NCBI GenBank assembly: GCA_012514035.1
Contig: JAAZBB010000077.1
Coordinates: 33,916 to 97,915 of the forward strand
DNA: 64,000 bases
DNA from: Lentisphaerota bacterium
Lineage (GTDB): Bacteria > Verrucomicrobiota > Kiritimatiellia > CAIQIC01 > Lenti-01
Reading direction: 5' to 3'
Translations under genes and position numbers: made by a program
Shown: positions 1 through 7,111 of the stretch, one piece after another
How positions within the stretch are numbered: position 1 is the stretch's first letter
How the letters are laid out: every line of letters starts with the position of its first letter
Notes under the pieces: model-generated
The model's input: only the letters and a program-made list of their open reading frames with translations
Databases searched by the model: none
What the model was told of the DNA's origin: nothing

Positions 1-1
1 T

Positions 2-337
2 GAACTCGCCCGGCACTGGCATGGCCAGACCGAGAAACGCATCGAAGGCGGACGCATCGATGTTCTCACCGGCGAATACGCCATCGAAGTTGAATTCCCG
101 CACAAATGGCACGAAGGCCTGGGACAGGCCCTCCATTACGCAAATGCCACCGACCGCCAGGGTGTGCTGGCCATCATTGCGTACGCCCGGGGCGAGGCAT
201 ACCTGCACGGCAAGAGCCGGCGCCGGCTCGAACTGATCGAAGAACAATGCTCCGCCAACAACATCAAGATGCTGGTTCTGTTCCCCAACCGCCCCGAGGA
301 ATTCATCCGCCACGTCGCCCCGATCTGGATCGAATAG
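2..337 (+). CDS. C-terminal part of a PD-(D/E)XK nuclease-like protein (5' end outside window)
   Basis: An open frame enters at base 2 and stops with TAG at 335-337, giving 111 residues; the ORF track misses it because no start codon is inside the window. The segment reads RIEGGRIDVLTGEYAIEVEF followed by KWHEGLGQALHYANAT. The spacing RID-x9-EVE, followed by a K-W-x-E-x-x-G-Q-A helix, fits the active-site core of PD-(D/E)XK superfamily proteins (Asp, then E-x-E in place of the usual E-x-K, then a conserved Gln). Small stand-alone members of this type are common in bacteria and mostly uncharacterised. A role in DNA cleavage or repair is inference; the N-terminal part and neighbours to the left cannot be seen. 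Confidence 0.6.
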   Translation, partial: ELARHWHGQTEKRIEGGRIDVLTGEYAIEVEFPHKWHEGLGQALHYANATDRQGVLAIIAYARGEAYLHGKSRRRLELIEEQCSANNIKMLVLFPNRPEEFIRHVAPIWIE

Positions 338-384
338 AACAGTTCCGGATGGCTGGCGGCCGGCGGGATTGATCCGCTGTTTTT
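338..384 (+). terminator. Possible intrinsic terminator between convergent genes
   Basis: Directly after the TAG of the nuclease-like gene, AACAG(TTC)CGGAT pairs with ATCCGCTGTT and is followed by a short T run. The stem has a 3-nt bulge and a GC-rich inner loop. The position between convergent genes suits a terminator, but the stem is imperfect. Confidence 0.35.
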
Positions 385-397
385 GCCGACCGGCAAC

Positions 398-1372
398 TCA
401 GAACAGGTGGCACCAGGTGCGATGGCCATCGACGTCGCGGGCGGCGGGCGCCTCCCGGCTGCAGATGGGCATGGCCCGCGGGCAACGCGGATGGAAGGGG
501 CATCCCGGCGGCGGTTTGGCTGCGGAGGGGGGTTCTCCCGGAAGGGGCTGGCGCTTCCGGCGGACGCCCGGCACGGGCACCGCCGCCACCAGTGCTTGGG
601 CATAGGGATGCCGCGGGGCAACGACCATCGAATCCGCCGGCCCGATCTCCGCCAGCCGGCCGAGATACATGACCGCAATGCGATGCGCAACATGCCGCAA
701 CACGCTCAGGTCGTGGCCAATCATCAGGTAGGCCAGTCCATGCCGGCGCCGCAGTTCCAGCAGCAGGTTGATCACCTGGGCCTGCACGCTGACGTCCAGA
801 GCGCTGACCACTTCGTCACAGACAACCAGATCCGGGCGCAGGGACAGAGCCCGGGCGATGCAGATGCGCTGGCGCTGGCCCCCGGAAAACTCAAAGGGAT
901 ACTTCCACAAGGCGTCGGCATCCAGCCCGACCTCAGCCAGCAGACGCGTGGCTGCCGCCTCGCGCGTTTCGTCCTGCAGCAGGCGATGCTCGGCCAACCC
1001 TTCCGTGAGCAGTTCGCAGACCGGCAGGCGCGGATTCAACGACGCCATCGGATCCTGGAAGATCATCTGGATGCGCCGCCGCTGGTTTTTGGGGAGCGGG
1101 CTGCTCCGCCCCGGAGCAAACAGAATCTGCCCCTCCAGCCGGACCGTGCCGGCAGTGGGTTGTTCCAGTCCGGCCAAGACGCGTCCCAGCGTGGTCTTGC
1201 CGCAGCCGGATTCCCCGGCCAGGCCCAGGGTCTCGCCGCGCGCAATTTCCAGGGATACGCCGTCGACCGCGCGGACATGCCCCCGGATGCGGGCCAGCAC
1301 TCCCCGCCGGATGGGAAAGTGAACCGCTACGTCTGCCAGCGTAATCCAAGATGGTGCGGGGCCCGCGGACAT
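398..1372 (-). CDS. Oligopeptide/dipeptide ABC transporter ATP-binding protein (OppF/DppF type)
   Basis: The 324-residue protein is an ABC ATPase that would energise peptide or nickel-type import from the cytoplasmic face. Visible motifs are Walker A GESGCGKT (about 53-60), Q-loop (106), signature FSGGQRQ (162-168), Walker B LVVCDE (182-187) and the H-loop His220. The usual P of CDEPVSALD is V here. The C-terminal oligo_HPY domain has CPFHPRCP and four cysteines (291, 297, 304, 321), the pattern that carries an iron-sulfur cluster in some DppD/OppD proteins. I chose the start at 1372 (GAAATGTCC), 19 bp after the patatin stop; the ORF-track start lies far inside that gene. No permease or binding-protein genes are adjacent, so the transporter partners are probably elsewhere. 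Confidence 0.9.
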   Translation of the reverse strand: MSAGPAPSWITLADVAVHFPIRRGVLARIRGHVRAVDGVSLEIARGETLGLAGESGCGKTTLGRVLAGLEQPTAGTVRLEGQILFAPGRSSPLPKNQRRRIQMIFQDPMASLNPRLPVCELLTEGLAEHRLLQDETREAAATRLLAEVGLDADALWKYPFEFSGGQRQRICIARALSLRPDLVVCDEVVSALDVSVQAQVINLLLELRRRHGLAYLMIGHDLSVLRHVAHRIAVMYLGRLAEIGPADSMVVAPRHPYAQALVAAVPVPGVRRKRQPLPGEPPSAAKPPPGCPFHPRCPRAMPICSREAPAARDVDGHRTWCHLF

Positions 1373-1391
1373 TTCAATACTTTGGCAGGAA

Positions 1392-2258
1392 TCAGGGGGA
1401 AAGGAAATCGCGCAGTTTTCCGGCGGCGGCGGCGGCATCGGACCAGCCGTTCTGGTAGAGGCGTTCGAGTTCGGCGCGGTCCTGGCTGTAGCGTCCCACG
1501 GCCAGCGGTTGCGAGGGACGGATAACCAGAAGGCGTCCCGCCGCGGTCTCCGCTTCCAGTTCGTCGAGGGCGTGGTTGTAGGTGGCATGCTGACGCAGAA
1601 TCGCCTCGGCCAGTTCCGGAAAATGCCGGTATTTCAGGCGGATCGCCGCCCGCTGCGCGGCGCGGGGCGCGTGTTTGCGGAAACCCTGGTTGCGGGTTAG
1701 CACCACCACGCGCCGCGGAAAACCGTCTGCCGCGGCCTGCTCGAACGGAATCGGCGCGGCAATTCCGCCATCGAGATACAGCCGCCCCTTCACCCGCGCC
1801 ATCCGCCCGACCATCGGCAGCGACGAGCTCGCCAGCAGGGCGTCGATCATCGGCGCGTCGTCCTTGTCAAAGAATACGGCCCGCCCGGTCCGGCAATCGG
1901 TCGCGCCGATCCGAAACCGCGCCGGCGAAGCCTCGAATGCGGCACAATCGAAGGGAATCTGCCGGGGAATCTCGCGAAAGATGAACTCCATGCCGAAGGG
2001 ATTGCCCTGGCGAGCCCAGTTACGCCACGAAAAGTAGCGTGGATCGCCCGCGAAGCGGGTGAAGATCTCGCGGTTGCGCCTGAACTGCCCCGAGACGTAG
2101 GAGGCCGCATTGCAGATGCCCGCCGAGACACCGATGACATACGGGAAGCGGAGGCCGATCTGCAAAAAGAAATCCATCACCCCCGAGGCATACTGCGCCC
2201 GCATGCCGCCGCCTTCCAGGACCAGCGCCGCGTCCCGCCGCACCGGCAACGCCTTCAT
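1392..2258 (-). CDS. Patatin-like phospholipase
   Basis: The 288-residue protein is a patatin-family serine acyl hydrolase, predicted cytoplasmic. The motifs are in the expected order: oxyanion loop GGGMR (16-20), nucleophile elbow GVSAG with Ser45, and the second dyad residue in LDGG (Asp163). Family members hydrolyse phospholipids or other lipid esters. The ATG at 2258 follows GAGGG (revcomp GAGGGCGCG-ATG) and begins 7 bp after the stop of the mini-protein upstream, so the two are probably co-translated. The longer track start overlaps that mini-gene. The OppF-type ATPase follows 19 bp downstream. The substrate cannot be read from sequence. Confidence 0.9.
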   Translation of the reverse strand: MKALPVRRDAALVLEGGGMRAQYASGVMDFFLQIGLRFPYVIGVSAGICNAASYVSGQFRRNREIFTRFAGDPRYFSWRNWARQGNPFGMEFIFREIPRQIPFDCAAFEASPARFRIGATDCRTGRAVFFDKDDAPMIDALLASSSLPMVGRMARVKGRLYLDGGIAAPIPFEQAAADGFPRRVVVLTRNQGFRKHAPRAAQRAAIRLKYRHFPELAEAILRQHATYNHALDELEAETAAGRLLVIRPSQPLAVGRYSQDRAELERLYQNGWSDAAAAAGKLRDFLSP

Positions 2259-2265
2259 CGCGCCC

Positions 2266-2397
2266 TCACAGCGCGAAAACCCGCGCGCCCGCCAGGTTGA
2301 TCTGGCGCAGGCGAAACACATTGGTCATCAGCAGGGAGCAGAGGATGATCAGCGAACCCGCATAGCCAACGCCTTCCTTGATCCAGTTCCCGTTCAT
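2266..2397 (-). CDS. YgjV-like membrane mini-protein, probably truncated
   Basis: A 43-codon frame not in the ORF track: MNGNWIKEGVGYAGSLIILC, then SLLMTNVFRLRQINLAGARV, then FAL and stop. A membrane helix followed by the LRxINLxG signature matches the N-terminal repeat unit of the small YgjV/'Imp-YgjV'-type inner-membrane family. Those proteins normally continue (..FxxYG..) for about 40 more residues, which are absent here. AAGGCGG lies just upstream of the ATG, and the stop falls 7 bp before the patatin start. It may be a genuine short form or a remnant kept for translational coupling. Confidence 0.5.
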   Translation of the reverse strand: MNGNWIKEGVGYAGSLIILCSLLMTNVFRLRQINLAGARVFAL

Positions 2398-2458
2398 GTC
2401 CGCCTTGCTGTCATCCCGGTGCCGAATTCAATACGCGCCGCCTGCTGACCCTCAAAGG

Positions 2459-3406
2459 TTATGCGCCCAGTCGGGTTCCCGCGGGCAGGGGGTGCCCGCG
2501 CAGGAAAGCGGCACCGGACATTACGTTCTTGCCCGCGGGCTGGACTTGCGTCAGCCGCAGGGCCCCCACCCCGGTCGCCACGAGGGGGCCGGCCGGGCTC
2601 GATTCCAGGACCATCCCCGGCAAGACGCCCGCCGGGCCTGATTCAACGAGAACCGCGTGGATTTTCAGCAGGCTGCCGCCGGGCAGATTCGTGTAGGCTC
2701 CGGGCCAGGGATGGAATCCCCGCAGCCGGTTGCGGATGGTTTCGGCCGGCAGGCTCCAATCCACGCGGCCGTCATCCTTGACCAGCTTGCGCGCAAATGT
2801 CGCGCGCAACCCGTCCTGCGGAATGCCTCGGGTCCGGCCGGCGCGCAAATTGTCCAGCACACCCGCGAGCAGGCGCGCGCCGAGTGTCGCCAGCTTGGAC
2901 TCGAGGTGGCAGAATGTGTCGTCCGGGGCGATCTCCATTGCCTCCTGTGCCAGAAGATCCCCGGCATCCATTTGGGGCGTCACGTAAAGCACGCTCACGC
3001 CGGTCTCGCGGTCGCCGTTAGCCAGCGCCCATTGGATCGGGCTGGCGCCGCGATATTTCGGCAGCAGCGAGGGATGCACGTTGATCGCCCCCAGGCGCGG
3101 CACGGCCAGGAGGTTGGATTTCAGGAACTGGCCGTAGGCCGCCACAATGATCAGATCGGGATTCAACGCCGCCATTCGGGCCACGAAAGATTCCTCGCTG
3201 GCCGCGGCCGGCGTGAAGACCGGCAGGCCGTGTTGTTCCGACCGTGTTTTCAGAATACAGGCCTGGCGCTGCAGGCCCCGGCCGCCCGCCCGGTCGGGCT
3301 GCGTCACTACGGCCGCCAGTTCATCGCGCTCCGCCGCCAGGATGCCTTCCAGCAGCGGACACGCCAGGGCGCCGGATCCCATCAAGATGATCTTCAGCCT
3401 GTCCAT
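2459..3406 (-). CDS. fmt: Methionyl-tRNA formyltransferase
   Basis: The 315-residue enzyme transfers a formyl group from 10-formyl-THF to initiator Met-tRNA. The N-terminal catalytic domain shows INVHPSLLPKYRGASPIQWA with Asn109 and His111, and the third catalytic residue Asp147 in QMDAGD. The C-terminal part (about 205-315) has the FHPWPGAYT signature of the tRNA-binding oligosaccharide-binding-fold domain. Length is standard. The glycine-rich start is MGSGALA rather than the usual FxGTPxFA. No peptide deformylase gene is next to it. An intrinsic terminator lies just upstream (3442-3479), so it starts its own unit. Confidence 0.96.
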   Translation of the reverse strand: MDRLKIILMGSGALACPLLEGILAAERDELAAVVTQPDRAGGRGLQRQACILKTRSEQHGLPVFTPAAASEESFVARMAALNPDLIIVAAYGQFLKSNLLAVPRLGAINVHPSLLPKYRGASPIQWALANGDRETGVSVLYVTPQMDAGDLLAQEAMEIAPDDTFCHLESKLATLGARLLAGVLDNLRAGRTRGIPQDGLRATFARKLVKDDGRVDWSLPAETIRNRLRGFHPWPGAYTNLPGGSLLKIHAVLVESGPAGVLPGMVLESSPAGPLVATGVGALRLTQVQPAGKNVMSGAAFLRGHPLPAGTRLGA

Positions 3407-3441
3407 GACCGGTATACGCTAGAGGGCCCTTCCATCGGCGT

Positions 3442-3479
3442 CAAAACAAAACCCGCCGCCGGACACAGCCCCGGCGGCG
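3442..3479 (-). terminator. Strong intrinsic terminator, minus strand, without an obvious gene
   Basis: On the minus strand a perfect 9 bp stem (CGCCGCCGG / CCGGCGGCG, 8-nt loop) is followed by GG and TTTTGTTTTG. No minus-strand gene lies immediately upstream: the nearest, tsaC, stops about 570 bp away beyond the plus-strand KTSC gene. It may end an unannotated small RNA, or insulate fmt. Confidence 0.65.
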
Positions 3480-3634
3480 CGCGGGGTCCTTGTCGGCGCG
3501 AGGCGGAATTCCAGTGCGTTTCCGCCAGTGGCAGCAACAGGTTGTGTCCTTTGCCGGGCTCCCCGCCCAACCGCGGCCAGATAGGCAGCGCTGGTCATGG
3601 GCGGCGAATTCGTTCTGTTTCGCCACTTGTTGCA

Positions 3635-3663
3635 TTGGCAATCATATTCCGGGATGGTATTTT
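3635..3663 (+). promoter_or_regulatory. Sigma70-type promoter of the first KTSC gene
   Basis: TTGGCA, a 17 bp spacer and TATTTT, ending 32 bp before the ATG, with GAAGGAG as a clear Shine-Dalgarno sequence in between. Confidence 0.5.
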
Positions 3664-3695
3664 TGCACCGTGACCAAACAGAAGGAGTTTTCCAC

Positions 3696-3977
3696 ATGAA
3701 AACAACGGCCTTGGTTTCAATCTCCCTGATTCTGCTCGCGACCCTGTCCTTTGCAGCGGGCCTGGTGATGGAGCCGGTCCAAACTGCTCTCATCGTCCAG
3801 GCCGGTTACGACCCGGATACCCAATTGATGGCGGTCACCATGGGCGAGCCCGCCAACACCTACTTCTTCAAGGCGGTGCCGGCGGACGTCTACAACGCCT
3901 TCAAGACCACCGAGTCCAAGGACAGCTACTTCCTCGAAAACATCAAGGGCAAATACGAAGAAGACATGGCCCGCTAG
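3696..3977 (+). CDS. Secreted KTSC-domain protein (copy 1)
   Basis: The 93-residue protein has a signal peptide (about 1-20, MKTTALVSISLILLATLSFA). Its remainder fits the KTSC domain: V-x-T-A-x-I-x-x-A-GYD, a short beta hairpin ending TYFF, then VPxDVYNAF and ESKDSYFxxNIKGKY. KTSC domains are usually small cytoplasmic modules, named from a C-terminal extension of lysyl-tRNA synthetase, and have no settled function. The ATG at 3696 is set by GAAGGAG 8 bp upstream; the track start is too early. A paralogue of identical length and layout lies at 33176-33457. The product is probably periplasmic. Confidence 0.75.
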   Translation: MKTTALVSISLILLATLSFAAGLVMEPVQTALIVQAGYDPDTQLMAVTMGEPANTYFFKAVPADVYNAFKTTESKDSYFLENIKGKYEEDMAR

Positions 3978-4049
3978 GCGCTTTCTTTCCGCCAGAGCGG
4001 AACATCGGGCTCGTTCCGGGGAATCTGCTCCCCCCGGCCGCAGGTTTCT

Positions 4050-4673
4050 TCATGACTGCGCTGCGACTCCAGCCGCGGCCGCCAATTCGGCGCTGCTGAT
4101 CGGTCCTGCCCGCAGAAGAATCCATCCGCCCGGCTCCACCTTCACCACGGTGCTGGCCTTCCCGCCGGGCGCGGGTCCCGCATCCAGCGCCAGCGCCACC
4201 TGCGGCGTAAGAGCCGCCCAGGCTTCCGGCGCCGTCAATGCAGGCGGCTGGCCGCTGCGATTCGCACTGGTCACCGCCGGCAGAAAATCCATTTCGCGCA
4301 ACCAGGCCAGCGCCACGGGATGCGCCGGCACCCGGAAACCATCCCATCCCCCCTGCGCGTTTTGCAGGATCATTGTCAACGGCCCCGGCCAAAAAGCCGC
4401 CGCCAGCCGCGCGGCAACTGCATCCATGCGGACGCCCGTCGCGTCCACGGCGTCGATCCCTCCGGCGAAATACGTCACGCGCTTGGCGGCATCGCGGCCC
4501 TTGGCCGCATAGAGTCGCGCGAGCGCCTCCGGCACATCCGCGCGGGCGGCCACGCCATAGACCGTCTCGGTCGGAACAATCACCAGTTCCCCGGCGCGAA
4601 TCAGGTTCGCTGCGCGCCGGATGGTCTCCGGCGTGGGGACAGCCAGACGCGGAGCTTCAACGGAATCGGGCAT
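4050..4673 (-). CDS. tsaC: Threonylcarbamoyl-AMP synthase (Sua5/YrdC/TsaC family)
   Basis: The 207-residue protein makes threonylcarbamoyl-AMP from Thr, bicarbonate and ATP, the first step of the t6A37 tRNA modification. The YrdC fold is marked by PTETVYG (34-40), KGR (58-60), FWPGPLT (94-100) and TSANRSG (135-141). The Pro that normally follows K-x-R is Asp. Length matches the single-domain TsaC form, without the Sua5 C-terminal domain. The ATG at 4673 overlaps the end of the S41-like gene by 17 bp, so it is the third gene of the omptin operon. Confidence 0.92.
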   Translation of the reverse strand: MPDSVEAPRLAVPTPETIRRAANLIRAGELVIVPTETVYGVAARADVPEALARLYAAKGRDAAKRVTYFAGGIDAVDATGVRMDAVAARLAAAFWPGPLTMILQNAQGGWDGFRVPAHPVALAWLREMDFLPAVTSANRSGQPPALTAPEAWAALTPQVALALDAGPAPGGKASTVVKVEPGGWILLRAGPISSAELAAAAGVAAQS

Positions 4674-5970
4674 AGCCGAGCGCCTTCAGACCCAGCAGCA
4701 CGTCCGTCGCCCGCCGCAAATAGGTGTCATTGCGCGTGCGGTCGCGCAGGGCTTTGTCTTCCTTTTCCTCGTCCGAAAGCGTCTTGCCCGGACGCAAGGC
4801 GGGCGCATCCGGCTCGTAAACCGTCTCGTTCAACGCGGCCTCGGTGATCAGCACATCGGGAGTGATGCCGCCCGTCCCGGCGTAGATGGTGCCATCGCCG
4901 ACCTTGAGTTGACGAGTGGCCAGCAGGGCATACCGGCCGGTGGAAAGTTTAACCGGCTCGCGAATCATCGGATCGCCGGCCGTCGGACGCCCGATGATCA
5001 TGGCGCCCTTCACGCCGCCGCCCAACACCGCGGCCAGCAATTCCGCCGCCCCGGTGGTATCCTCGTCCACCAGCACCATCAATGGCAGGGAGGAAACTGC
5101 CGGGGCCGGCGCCTGGATCGAAGTCAGTTCGTGGCCCTGGCGATCGGTCATCGCATACAGAACCGTGCCCGCCGGCACATATCCGGCCGCCGCAGCCGGA
5201 ATCTCGAACTCGGCCATCCCGGCCGCCCCGCGCAGATCCAGGATGGCCCCGAAAATACCGGTTTCCCGCCATTGGGCCAACGCGGCAGCAATTTCGGCCC
5301 CTGCCCCGGGGAAAATGCCAGCCGCCCGCATGTACCCCATGTCCGCAGGCAGTTCCTCCACAGTCGTCAGTGAAGTCGCTTCGCTCCGCTGGCGTTCCAC
5401 GGTAACCGCCCGGCTCACCTCGTCCACGCTCCGCACGCCAATTTCCAGCGCCGCCTCGTCGCCCTCGGCCAACAGTTCCCGGACATAGCTCAGGGCCGCA
5501 CCGGTTTGGAGGCTGCGGCCCGCCACCTGCTCGATCCATTCCCCCGGCTGAATGCCCGCGGCCGCCGCCGGCGAGTTGGTCCGCACCGCCGCCACCTTGG
5601 GCAGCCCCTCTTCGAGAGCAACCAGGACCAGGCCGGTGTCCCACTCGCGCTCGGACAGCCGTTGGGTCCTCGTCGCCAACTCGGTCTCGTCCAGAAAGAC
5701 CACCGACGGCTCGCTGGTGCGGATCAGCGACTCCAGCAGCGCCGCCCGCGCTTGTCCATCGGCCGGCGCCAGATGATGCTCGGCCAGCAGTTGCGCTCCC
5801 TCTTCGATGACTGCGCACAGGCGATGCGCCCAATCGGCCAGCGCCTCCGCCGCAACCGGCTCAGGCCCGCTGCCCGCGACGCCGGTCGGCGCGGATTGCG
5901 CTGAAACCATCCCCAGAAAGCCGGCTCCGATGATGACGAAGGCCAATCCGGTTTTTCTCAACCGCTCCAT
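4657..5970 (-). CDS. Secreted S41/C-terminal-processing-peptidase-like protein, catalytic residues apparently lost
   Basis: The 437-residue protein has a signal peptide (1-24), a PDZ domain (about 112-195; NSPAAAAGIQPGEWI) and an S41 protease core (about 205-375; LDLRGAAG, VLVDEDTTGAAELL, IIGRPTAGDPM). In CtpA/Tsp enzymes the nucleophile sits in S/T-A-S-A-S-E and the lysine in PTxGKG. Here those positions read T-T-G-A-A-E (Gly307) and T-A-G-D-P (Asp333), so neither catalytic residue is present in my alignment by eye. The fold and PDZ look intact, which suggests a periplasmic pseudoprotease or scaffold. The ATG at 5970 is preceded by the signal-peptide-free leader of the longer track ORF. It lies 20 bp downstream of the omptin gene. 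Confidence 0.8.
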   Translation of the reverse strand: MERLRKTGLAFVIIGAGFLGMVSAQSAPTGVAGSGPEPVAAEALADWAHRLCAVIEEGAQLLAEHHLAPADGQARAALLESLIRTSEPSVVFLDETELATRTQRLSEREWDTGLVLVALEEGLPKVAAVRTNSPAAAAGIQPGEWIEQVAGRSLQTGAALSYVRELLAEGDEAALEIGVRSVDEVSRAVTVERQRSEATSLTTVEELPADMGYMRAAGIFPGAGAEIAAALAQWRETGIFGAILDLRGAAGMAEFEIPAAAAGYVPAGTVLYAMTDRQGHELTSIQAPAPAVSSLPLMVLVDEDTTGAAELLAAVLGGGVKGAMIIGRPTAGDPMIREPVKLSTGRYALLATRQLKVGDGTIYAGTGGITPDVLITEAALNETVYEPDAPALRPGKTLSDEEKEDKALRDRTRNDTYLRRATDVLLGLKALGYARFR

Positions 5971-5990
5971 GTGGAATCCTTTCCTTCCGT

Positions 5991-6959
5991 TCAAAAGGTC
6001 ATTCCCGCACCAAGCGAAATGACCAGATATTCGTTCTCGATACCGGCGTTGTCTGCATCCCCGCCGTATTCGCCCGTTCGGGTGTCGTAGACTTCCATGT
6101 CACCGATGATCAAATCCACCTGCTGGTAGTCCAGGGCCGCCAGCAGGAACAGGTTCTGGAAGGTTCCCTGCCGGAGGGCGTAGCGAGCTTCCAGGCCGAA
6201 GCCCAGCATGTCGCCACCCTCGAAGGTTTCCTTGAAATGCAAGCCACGGGACACGTGCTCATCCCAATCCGTCGCCCACAGATACGGGCTGTAGGTCAAA
6301 TACCCCGAGAACGTGAAGTTGTTCAACTGCCAGTCCGCGCTTGCGCCCAGATATGGCATGCGGAATTCCTGCTCGTAATTGATCATGTTGAGTCCGCCCA
6401 GGTCTTGCGGCACGTAGCCGTATTCGGGATAGAGCAGATATTGGCCGCGGTCCTCCCAAGTCCAGCCGTCCTGTTTGTAGCCCGCCATCACCCGCGCTTG
6501 CAGATTCTCCCGCGTCAGCAGGTCCCAGGCCACGTTCAGGTCGAGGATGTAGCCAGCCGTCACATCCACCTCCGACAGAGAATAATGCGTCCAGTTCCCG
6601 GACGCGGGTTCCAGCCAGTCGTAGTCGTCCATTTCGCCGCTGCCCTCCGACAGCGCCAGCCACAGGCCGCCATTCACCGTCAGTTTGTCCAGCAGGCGAA
6701 CCGACCCGCTGCCGCCGCCCACGACCACGTTCTTCAACTCCCAATCGAGGCGGCTTAACTGCCGGCGGCTTCCGTCCAGCGTTTCATTGTCATACACATG
6801 TTCATGCGCTTCGCCGTTCAGCAGGCCCAGCGTAAGTTGACCCGCGAAGGCGATTCCAGGACCCTCGTTCGGCCCGGCCAGGGCCCCGGCCTGAAATGCC
6901 GCGAAGCCCGCCACCGGGATCAAAACCATCGCCAATAATCCGGGAATGACTTTTTTCAT
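5991..6959 (-). CDS. Omptin-family outer-membrane aspartyl-type protease
   Basis: The 322-residue protein has a signal peptide (about 1-28) and a ten-strand omptin barrel ending in an aromatic residue (GAGMTF). The start of the barrel reads GLLNGEAHEHVY and SRLDWELKNV as in OmpT/Pla. Both catalytic pairs are kept: Asp112 and Asp114 in MDDYDW, and Asp233-x-His235 in DWDEHV. Omptins cleave peptides near basic residues at the cell surface and need LPS for activity. The ATG at 6959 has AGAGGAC upstream and replaces the over-long track start. It is the first gene of the omptin / S41-like / tsaC operon. Omptins are known mainly from proteobacteria. Confidence 0.88.
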   Translation of the reverse strand: MKKVIPGLLAMVLIPVAGFAAFQAGALAGPNEGPGIAFAGQLTLGLLNGEAHEHVYDNETLDGSRRQLSRLDWELKNVVVGGGSGSVRLLDKLTVNGGLWLALSEGSGEMDDYDWLEPASGNWTHYSLSEVDVTAGYILDLNVAWDLLTRENLQARVMAGYKQDGWTWEDRGQYLLYPEYGYVPQDLGGLNMINYEQEFRMPYLGASADWQLNNFTFSGYLTYSPYLWATDWDEHVSRGLHFKETFEGGDMLGFGLEARYALRQGTFQNLFLLAALDYQQVDLIIGDMEVYDTRTGEYGGDADNAGIENEYLVISLGAGMTF

Positions 6960-7111
6960 CGTGCCCAGGTCCTCTCTACTTGGCAGCCAGTCTGCGGTTC
7001 CTCCGCCGCACCGTAAAGCAGAAAAACATCCGCTTGTCCGGCGGGTCGCTGCCGCTTGCCCATGTTCTTTTTCTTGTCCACATTCCCGCCCCAAGGCACA
7101 ATCGGACCCCA

